From an uncultured Lachnospiraceae bacterium (GTDB lineage: Bacteria > Bacillota > Clostridia > Lachnospirales > Lachnospiraceae): DNA of 25,449 nucleotides. Positions within the stretch are counted from its first letter, which is position 1; each line of letters begins with the position of its first letter. Location of the stretch: contig CAMWOK010000007.1 of NCBI GenBank assembly GCA_947175845.1, forward strand, positions 1 through 25,449, read 5' to 3'. The position numbers were made by a program, and so were the translations under genes. The notes under the pieces were generated by a model. The model ran no database searches. It was given only the letters and a program-made list of their open reading frames with translations, and was not told the origin of the DNA. Shown one piece after another: positions 15,462 through 21,620 of this stretch.

Positions 15462-16673
15462 ATGATCAGCGTGATTGTGCCAATCTATAATGTGAAACAG
15501 TATTTGGAACAGTGCATAGAGAGCATCTGCTGCCAGACCTACAAAGATCTCGAGATCATTTTGGTGGATGACGGTTCCTGTGACGGCAGTGCTGAACTCT
15601 GTGACGTTTATCAGAAGAGGGATGACAGGATCGTGGTTATCCATAAGACAAACAGGGGGCTTGTGAGTGCAAGGAAGGCGGGATTACAGGCTTCGCGCGG
15701 CAGTTATATCGCCTATGTTGACGGGGATGACTGGATTGAAGCGGACATGTTTGAGAAGCTTTATCAGAAAATGCAGGAAAGCAGTGCAGACATTGTCACG
15801 TGCGGTCATTTTATTGACACGGGAAGCCTGTCAAAGGAAGCCTGCCACGATATGCCAGAGGGTTATTACCCAAAAGCGCAGCTGATGGAAACCGTTTATC
15901 CGGAGATGATTGCCGGGGAGTCTTTTTTTGACTGGAAGATATATCCTGCGCTGTGGGACAAGCTTTTTCGAAGAGAAAGCATATCCGCCTGTCAGATGGA
16001 GGTGGATGACCGGCTGAAAATGGGAGAGGATGCAGCCGCGACCTATCCGGCATTGCTGAATGCATCGGGGGTCTATATCCTGCGGGAATGTCTGTACCAC
16101 TACCGCCAGACGACAGCGTCAATGGTCAAAAATATCCAGGATTCTGTCAGGGAGCGGGAACAGTTTCAGGTATTGTACCAGTCTGTTGACAGGATATTTG
16201 AGCGCGATAAACATATTTATGATTTGAGAGCACAGTGGCTGAAATATGTGATATTTTTAATGACACCGCGCTCAGATGGATTGTACAAAGGATACGGCGA
16301 ACTGAATTTTCTGTTCCCGTTCAGCGGGGTGCCCAGGGGGAGCGATATTATTTTATACGGTGCGGGGACTTACGGACAGCGGCTTTATCGTTACCTGAAA
16401 AAGACGGAATTCTGCAGGGTTGTCCTGTGGGTGGACAGGGAGTATGCGCAGCTGCAGAAGATGGGGCTTGACGTGGAGGCACCAGCAGAACTGGAAACCT
16501 CCGAATGCAGTGTGGTCGTGATTGCCAACACATATGACCGGTCGAGGAGGGCGCTGTATGAACAGTTGATTCGCAGGTTTCCGACGAAAGAGATTCATAT
16601 GATAGACGAGCAGCTTCTCTTTTCCAGGGAGACGCGCATGGCATTTGGACTGGACGATGGAAAGTGCGGGTGA
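15462..16673 (+). CDS. GT2 glycosyltransferase with C-terminal Rossmann domain (second)
   Basis: This is a classical GT2 transferase. From the chosen start it opens M-I-S-V-I-V-P-I-Y-N-V, then V-D-D-G-S near 36, N-R-G-L-V-S-A-R and the metal motif D-G-D-D-W at about 87-91. A G-E-D-A segment corresponds to the catalytic-base region. The Rossmann-like domain starts near 294 (I-I-L-Y-G-A-G-T-Y-G, then W-V-D-R-E). ATG 15462 is preferred over GTG 15450 because GTG 15450 begins on the last base of the AAAGGAG ribosome binding site and the conserved strand begins at this Met. It probably adds a hexose or N-acetylhexosamine; the sugar cannot be read from the sequence. Confidence 0.87.
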   Translation: MISVIVPIYNVKQYLEQCIESICCQTYKDLEIILVDDGSCDGSAELCDVYQKRDDRIVVIHKTNRGLVSARKAGLQASRGSYIAYVDGDDWIEADMFEKLYQKMQESSADIVTCGHFIDTGSLSKEACHDMPEGYYPKAQLMETVYPEMIAGESFFDWKIYPALWDKLFRRESISACQMEVDDRLKMGEDAAATYPALLNASGVYILRECLYHYRQTTASMVKNIQDSVREREQFQVLYQSVDRIFERDKHIYDLRAQWLKYVIFLMTPRSDGLYKGYGELNFLFPFSGVPRGSDIILYGAGTYGQRLYRYLKKTEFCRVVLWVDREYAQLQKMGLDVEAPAELETSECSVVVIANTYDRSRRALYEQLIRRFPTKEIHMIDEQLLFSRETRMAFGLDDGKCG

Positions 16674-16677
16674 TGAA

Positions 16678-17730
16678 ATGCAGCGAAAAATATACATAGC
16701 AGGTGCGCACTCAAGGGGGAGGACGCTTGGAATATATCTGACAAAAATATATCCGGAAGTTGTTATCGAGGCGTATCTGTACGATAACAACGAAGCCAAT
16801 TCTGACAAGATCGATGGAGTTCCGGTGATCCGGTTTGATGAAAACACGAATCTTGAGCGGGATATTCCTGTCTATCTCGGGACAAGGGGAGTGTACCATT
16901 CCAGCCTGACCAAAAAGTTTGAGCAGATGGGCATGAAAGAGATCATTCCGGTTACACCGCAGCTGGACATGGAACTGAGAAACCGCTTTCTGACGCTCTA
17001 TTATGCGGAAATGGGCAGGCGCTATGAGAAGTTTGACAGTTTTTCCGAGTCGGCGTGTATCTATGTGGTGCGCTCTGTCTTTGACAGACCATTGCAGTCC
17101 GCGTATCCGCTTTCTGCATACCAGAGGGAGATTCAGGTAGGCGCGGCGCTGACGAAAGAGAGGATATGTGGGCTGACGGATGATACCGGTGAGACAATTT
17201 CGGAGCGCAACCGGCAGTTCTGCGAACTGACAGCGCTTTACTGGATCTGGAAGAATGCCGGAGAGGATATCGTAGGGCTTGAGCATTACCGCAGGCATTT
17301 TTTGCTGCAGGAGGACTGGTATCAGAAGATGCGGGTGAATCGCATTGATGTCATACTGCCCACGCCGCTTTATGTCGCTCCGAGCCTTGCGCAGAATTAC
17401 AGGGACAGGCATGTGGCATCGGACTGGGAGTATATGATGGATTGCCTGAGACGGATCCATCCCGGCGATTATAAGGAAGCGTTGACTTTTTTTGATACCA
17501 ATCTCTATTCTCCCTGCAATATGTTTATCATGAAGAGGGAAGTACTGGACGCGTTATGTACATGGCTGTTTCCGATACTGTTTGTCTGCGCAGAACACGG
17601 CGGGGAGCGGGACGATTTATACCAGAACCGTTATCCGGGATTTTTGGCGGAGAGGCTTATAACCTTTTTCTTCGAGAAGAACAGGGACCGGTATAAGATG
17701 ATGTATGCGGATAAAGGGTTTCAGGAGTGA
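16678..17730 (+). CDS. DUF4422 glycosyltransferase-like protein with N-terminal Rossmann domain
   Basis: The C-terminal two thirds (about 115-345) match DUF4422, a family found in capsule and glycan clusters and regarded as glycosyltransferases. Signs are I-S-E-R-N-x-x-F-C-E-L-T-A-L-Y-W-I-W-K-N and G-L-E-H-Y-R-R-H-F, then P-C-N-M-F-I-M-K. Residues 1-100 are the recurrent Rossmann-like domain with an altered loop (I-A-G-A-H-S-R-G), Y-D-N-N at the end of strand 2 and G-V-P-V. ATG 16678 is chosen because it starts at the first strand, four bases after the previous stop; ATG 16657 and TTG 16645 would lengthen the N-terminus. It is the last gene of the glycan run, and no terminator hairpin is visible after it. 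Confidence 0.85.
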   Translation: MQRKIYIAGAHSRGRTLGIYLTKIYPEVVIEAYLYDNNEANSDKIDGVPVIRFDENTNLERDIPVYLGTRGVYHSSLTKKFEQMGMKEIIPVTPQLDMELRNRFLTLYYAEMGRRYEKFDSFSESACIYVVRSVFDRPLQSAYPLSAYQREIQVGAALTKERICGLTDDTGETISERNRQFCELTALYWIWKNAGEDIVGLEHYRRHFLLQEDWYQKMRVNRIDVILPTPLYVAPSLAQNYRDRHVASDWEYMMDCLRRIHPGDYKEALTFFDTNLYSPCNMFIMKREVLDALCTWLFPILFVCAEHGGERDDLYQNRYPGFLAERLITFFFEKNRDRYKMMYADKGFQE

Positions 17731-17824
17731 GAGCATTTGTTATTTATAGAATTTGCCGGTGATGTTAGAATGGTTGTGAGAAACGTATTGATCCAGTATG
17801 CGCAGGGGCGCAGAAGCGGGCATG

Positions 17825-17830
17825 AGGAGA
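17825..17830 (+). promoter_or_regulatory. Shine-Dalgarno site deciding the DUF4157 gene start
   Basis: AGGAGA at 17825-17830 stands six bases before ATG 17837. The earlier in-frame ATGs at 17798 and 17822 lack such a site, and the residues they add are arginine-rich and unlike the family. Confidence 0.6.
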
Positions 17831-17836
17831 TTGGGT

Positions 17837-19339
17837 ATGAGTCATATGCTTATGAAAAAAGAACCAATGAACTGCAAGCGTACATCAAGAAACACAACAA
17901 ATATTCCGGACAAGATGAAATGTCAGTTTGAAACATATTCCGGGGTGTCCTTTGACGGAGTGCAGGTGCATTACAATTCGGACAAGCCCCGGCAGATGCG
18001 GGCGCTTGCGTATACACAGGCCGATCACATCTATGTTGCTCCGGGACAGGAACGGTATCTTGGTCACGAGCTGGGGCATATTGTCCAGCAGCGCAGAGGA
18101 CGCGTCCATCCAACGGGCGGAGTGAACGGACAGGTTGTCAATGACAGTCCGGCACTTGAACATGAAGCAGATAGGATGGCTGCAGGTGCGTTTGCCACTT
18201 TGGTAAATGACACTTCTGACACAACGCCAGAGAGTCAGGGGCATTCGCCTGACGGGGTTATACAGCGCCAGATTGTGATTGGGGGAAGTACTATTTCGGA
18301 ATACGATATGGTTCTTCAAGAATTTTTGAACGATGACAACGCAAAATTATTTTTAATGTCCAAACTGCATGAATGGAATGGCAGCCAGGACGGGGGAGCC
18401 GCGGCTTTCAATGAAGTTATTGAAGCATCTGCTGGTGAATTTGAGGATGTGCTGAAACTATTATTTGAAGAAGTCAGACACGATGATTTTATGCGGGCCC
18501 AGGATATCGGGAATACGAAGTGGTTATATTGTGATGACATAATACATTTAGTTAGGTGTTATAACGATCTTTCCAGTTTTTATATGCATCTGGCAAATTG
18601 CTGGCTGGATCAGACGCAGGAAGATGACGCTGACACAGTTCCTGAGAAAGATGAAGTTTTGTCAGATAACGAATCTTTCCTGCAAGGTGGATATGGAAGA
18701 TTTCCAACCATCTATTCCTACGGATTTCTGAAAAGCGGGGGTACTGTAAGTAGTGTTCACCAGGGGCCGCATACGTTGGCACACGTATCTGTTAATTATT
18801 TAATGGATCATCCGGTAAAGGCGGCGGAAGGCAACCTGATGCAGTTATATGATAACCAGGTGATTTCGCTGGAGGAGATGCATGTCATTCTGAAAGATTT
18901 GGGGATAGAGATCAAAGAGAATGGAAGAGCCCAGGCATATGTTGAGGCGTATGCAAAAAAGTACATGGAATGGCAGGCATACAAAAGCAATCCGATGCAT
19001 ATTTTTCAAAAACCAAATGCACTGGTAAGGGAATTGATGGAAATGCATCCGATGGCTGTATACGGCTGGCTGACGAACATAAGGCGGTATACCACCGATC
19101 CGGCGAAGAAAGCATCCTTGAAAAGTCAGATGGGAAAGGGGGAGCGGTACGGGAATGAGATCAAATTTGATAAGAACTGGCGGCCTGTTCAAGTGAATCC
19201 GGCATATGAATATCATATGAGGCAGTATCTGATGCGCCGTCTTGGCATGACAATTGTCGGTGAGCGTCTTGAACAGGCAGTAAATAGTTTGATGGAAACA
19301 GGTTCCTATACGATTACAGATGCAGATCGTGGATTATGA
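17837..19339 (+). CDS. DUF4157 (eCIS core domain) protein with unknown C-terminal effector-like domain
   Basis: The N-terminal 24-118 matches DUF4157, the metallopeptidase-like domain found on cargo of extracellular contractile injection systems. It has I-P-D-K-M-K-x-x-F-E, V-H-Y-N-S-D-K-P, A-L-A-Y-T-Q, V-A-P-G-Q-E, H-E-L-G-H at 77-81 (intact H-E-x-x-H) and E-H-E-A-D at 108-112. A short linker ends in V-I-Q-R at 141-144, a junction often seen before the cargo domain. Residues 145-500 are unrecognised. They contain an acidic stretch near 260-280, a Q-G-P-H-T-L-A-H segment at 309-316 and a basic C-terminal region. No signal peptide or membrane segment is present. The N-terminal coding part is GC-rich and the part from about 18290 is AT-rich, suggesting a swapped-in tail. 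The 3' end overlaps the convergent ATPase gene by 26 bases. An injected toxin is the leading inference. Confidence 0.85.
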   Translation: MSHMLMKKEPMNCKRTSRNTTNIPDKMKCQFETYSGVSFDGVQVHYNSDKPRQMRALAYTQADHIYVAPGQERYLGHELGHIVQQRRGRVHPTGGVNGQVVNDSPALEHEADRMAAGAFATLVNDTSDTTPESQGHSPDGVIQRQIVIGGSTISEYDMVLQEFLNDDNAKLFLMSKLHEWNGSQDGGAAAFNEVIEASAGEFEDVLKLLFEEVRHDDFMRAQDIGNTKWLYCDDIIHLVRCYNDLSSFYMHLANCWLDQTQEDDADTVPEKDEVLSDNESFLQGGYGRFPTIYSYGFLKSGGTVSSVHQGPHTLAHVSVNYLMDHPVKAAEGNLMQLYDNQVISLEEMHVILKDLGIEIKENGRAQAYVEAYAKKYMEWQAYKSNPMHIFQKPNALVRELMEMHPMAVYGWLTNIRRYTTDPAKKASLKSQMGKGERYGNEIKFDKNWRPVQVNPAYEYHMRQYLMRRLGMTIVGERLEQAVNSLMETGSYTITDADRGL

Positions 19340-21347
19340 GATCCCTGTATTCTCCCCACGTTTCCTGAGTGAGAGGCCTTTCCTGCTTCTCATACTCTGC
19401 GCGGACCGCGTTCAACACGTGTTCCATGCAGAGTTTTTTTCTGTCACGGACTGCCATCACGCACGCGGTGTAGATTACATTTTTGATAATGCCGCCAGTG
19501 AAATCAAACTGTCTCGACAGAAAATCAAGGTCGAGTTCGTCGTGAGGCAGTTTTTGAGGCAGGCAGCTTTCCCAGATGCTGCGCCGCGCTGCGGCGTCGG
19601 GAGTCTGGTATTTGACGACGTATTTGATGCGGCGCAGAAATGCCTTGTCGATCTCGCTGTAGAGGTTTGTGGCGAGCACCACAATGCCGTCAAACTGTTC
19701 AATGCGCTGCAGGATGTAGGAGATTTCCATGTTGGCGTATCGGTCCTTGCCATCCGTTATTTTGCCGCGCTTTCCAAAGAGAGCGTCTGCCTCGTCAAAA
19801 AAGAGTACTGGTCTTGTTTTCTGTGCAAATGCAAAGATTTGTTCCAGGTGCTTTTCCGTCTCGCCGATATATTTGTCAAGCACATGGGACAAGTCAATCT
19901 GGTACAGGGCAGTTCCGAGTTCCTTTGCAAGGGCGTGCGCGGTCATGGTTTTTCCGGTTCCGGGAGGGCCGTAGAGCAGCACAGTCACAGCTCTCCCATA
20001 AGGATACTGGCATGCGAGGTTCCACTCCTCAAACATGCGATAGCCTTCGGAGGCGGCACAGCGGATCTGTTCCAGTATGTTTTTGGTTTGTGCAGGCAGC
20101 TTTAGCGTTTCAAACCCGAAGGCGGGATAGAGAAGCTGTCCGGGCATTCCGCTTTGTTCTCTGTGCAGTATCGCGTTGCATATGCTGGAAAAATCTTGTG
20201 CCTGATACTGCGCGGAAGTCTGCCAGAGCGCTGCGGCATCAGCGATTTCGCTTGCGGTAAGCTGGAAGCGCACAGCGCAGCGTGCACAGTCAATAGGCAG
20301 CTCAAAGAGCCTGGAAAAACCGCGAAATACAATTTCGCGCTCTGCGCGCGTCAGTTGTCCGAGCGCAAACTGCTGCAGGGAAAGCCGGCTGTCAGCTGAA
20401 AAGTGGATACCGGCGTCAGCGCACAGAATCACAGGAATCTCTGCTTCTGCCAGGGGCAGAACAGCAGCAGAGACAAGGTCTGACGGTGTAATCTGTGCCG
20501 TGGAGAGCAGGGAGGCAGTGATCTCGTAAAAGCATACTGCAGCATCCCGCAGAAATGCAGTATGGATCAGCATTTTCCAGAAATGTCCCTCGTCCGTGCC
20601 GGGTGTCAGAATCGTTCTGCATTGCGACATGTCGATCAGAATCAGGTCCTTTTTCAGCAGATGTGCGATATGTTTCGCCAGAAAACGTCTTCCGCCAGAG
20701 CCGCTGACAAGAAGTGCTTTTGGGCGTAAGCTGTCTGCCTGAAGCCACGCTGCGCCGTTTCGGGCCAGGTCCTGATGGAGAAACAGGGGATGCAATGCCG
20801 CGTCGTGAACAAAATATTCCGCGCGGTCAGAAAATAATTTTGGAAACAGTTCATCTGTCCCGGTCAGATAGGAGATCAGGGCATTGTCAATCTCGATTGC
20901 CGCAAGGGGGAGAAGATTTTTATTCCAGTCAACAGAACAGATTTTCTGTAGTTTCTGCAGTCTGCGCAAGATGTCATTGCAGCTAGAATACGAGACGCCT
21001 TCGAGTTCAGCTGCAAGCTGTATGGTCACTATATTTCCGGTGTAATAGTTCAAGTAGGCGGCAAATTCCGGCACGTACGCTGCTGCAAGGCAGAGATCGA
21101 GCGCATTGTACAGGATGCCGCTGTCCGGGTCTGTCTCACCGCCGCATATGCGCGCGAGCAGGTCATGATAGCGTGTGGCCTCTGTCCCGGTATCACACTG
21201 CCACGCGTCAAGCTGTTCTACGGTCAGGCGCTCTGTGAGTATGCGAAGATAGGGAAAGCGCTCAAAACTGTCTGTGCGCCCTGTCTCCTCGAGGTACATA
21301 TGTGTTTTCAGGATAATCTGGCAGATTGTTATTTCGAGAAAGTTCAT
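19314..21347 (-). CDS. AAA+ ATPase resembling the ATPase of extracellular contractile injection systems
   Basis: This 677-residue protein has two AAA-like modules. Residues 75-175 hold a helical region (A-L-D-L-C-L-A-A-A and P-L-A-A-I-E-I-D) like the N-terminal part of Afp15/PVC15-type ATPases. A first, degenerate nucleotide site lies at 211-227 (L-L-V-S-G-S-G-G-R-R-F), lacking the Walker Lys-Thr. The active module has Walker A G-P-P-G-T-G-K-T at 460-467, Walker B V-L-F-F-D-E-A-D at 514-521, sensor 1 V-L-A-T-N at 557-561 and arginines at 572-573 for the finger. Family knowledge points to a remodelling ATPase associated with contractile injection particles; the precise role there is poorly known. 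The start at 21347 has an AAGGAGA about eleven bases upstream. It faces the DUF4157 gene tail to tail. The alternative is a general AAA ATPase unrelated to injection systems. Confidence 0.78.
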   Translation of the reverse strand: MNFLEITICQIILKTHMYLEETGRTDSFERFPYLRILTERLTVEQLDAWQCDTGTEATRYHDLLARICGGETDPDSGILYNALDLCLAAAYVPEFAAYLNYYTGNIVTIQLAAELEGVSYSSCNDILRRLQKLQKICSVDWNKNLLPLAAIEIDNALISYLTGTDELFPKLFSDRAEYFVHDAALHPLFLHQDLARNGAAWLQADSLRPKALLVSGSGGRRFLAKHIAHLLKKDLILIDMSQCRTILTPGTDEGHFWKMLIHTAFLRDAAVCFYEITASLLSTAQITPSDLVSAAVLPLAEAEIPVILCADAGIHFSADSRLSLQQFALGQLTRAEREIVFRGFSRLFELPIDCARCAVRFQLTASEIADAAALWQTSAQYQAQDFSSICNAILHREQSGMPGQLLYPAFGFETLKLPAQTKNILEQIRCAASEGYRMFEEWNLACQYPYGRAVTVLLYGPPGTGKTMTAHALAKELGTALYQIDLSHVLDKYIGETEKHLEQIFAFAQKTRPVLFFDEADALFGKRGKITDGKDRYANMEISYILQRIEQFDGIVVLATNLYSEIDKAFLRRIKYVVKYQTPDAAARRSIWESCLPQKLPHDELDLDFLSRQFDFTGGIIKNVIYTACVMAVRDRKKLCMEHVLNAVRAEYEKQERPLTQETWGEYRDLIIHDLHL

Positions 21348-21395
21348 AGGAAAGTCGTCTCCTTTTTGAAGATAATCAGGCTTGAAATCAATCTT

Positions 21396-21401
21396 ATCAT
21401 A
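21396..21401 (-). promoter_or_regulatory. Possible extended -10 promoter for the AAA+ ATPase gene
   Basis: On the minus strand TG-G-TATGAT gives an extended -10 element about 50 bases upstream of the ATPase start codon. No good -35 hexamer is seen at the usual distance, so the call is tentative. Confidence 0.35.
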
Positions 21402-21462
21402 CCAGATAAGGTCGGGAATGAATAGAGAAAACTTACAATACTTTGTTTGAACAACAACCTTA

Positions 21463-21492
21463 TTGACATGAAATTACATATTCGCGTATAAT
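21463..21492 (+). promoter_or_regulatory. Near-consensus sigma-A promoter for the histidine kinase operon
   Basis: TTGACA at 21463-21468 and TATAAT at 21487-21492 are separated by 18 bases, both hexamers being perfect. Transcription would start near 21499, leaving a leader of about 120 bases before the kinase start codon. It drives away from the ATPase gene. Confidence 0.8.
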
Positions 21493-21620
21493 ACTTTTAC
21501 AATGATATTTATATGTTTTCGTGTCAGGAATTGTAAAGAGACAGTAGAACCATACCGCTCGGGATATATTTGCGGTTCCTTGGAGCATGTTTGAACAGTG
21601 TTCTGGAGTGGAGATAAGGA

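Larger units (their letters stand above)
3..17730 (+). other. Glycan assembly operon of at least 16 genes
   Basis: All 16 genes lie on the plus strand. Junctions include a 4-base overlap, a 44-base overlap, a 10-base overlap and several gaps under 30 bases. The largest gap is 116 bases (816-931), where I see neither a clear promoter nor a terminator hairpin. Co-transcription from a promoter upstream of the window is therefore inferred. Confidence 0.7.

Noticed and set aside
17737..17931. 64-residue frame between the DUF4422 and DUF4157 genes
   Set aside because: It starts with TTG without a clear ribosome binding site and overlaps the DUF4157 coding region in another frame; the sequence matches nothing I know.
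19320..20260. Long plus-strand open frames opposite the AAA+ ATPase gene
   Set aside because: They are antisense to clear Walker motifs, lack family features, and are explained by the GC-rich codon pattern of the ATPase gene.
21547..21578. Inverted repeat GAACC...GGTTC in the leader of the kinase gene, possible riboswitch
   Set aside because: The stem is only five pairs, an equally weak alternative pairing exists, and no known riboswitch core is recognisable.
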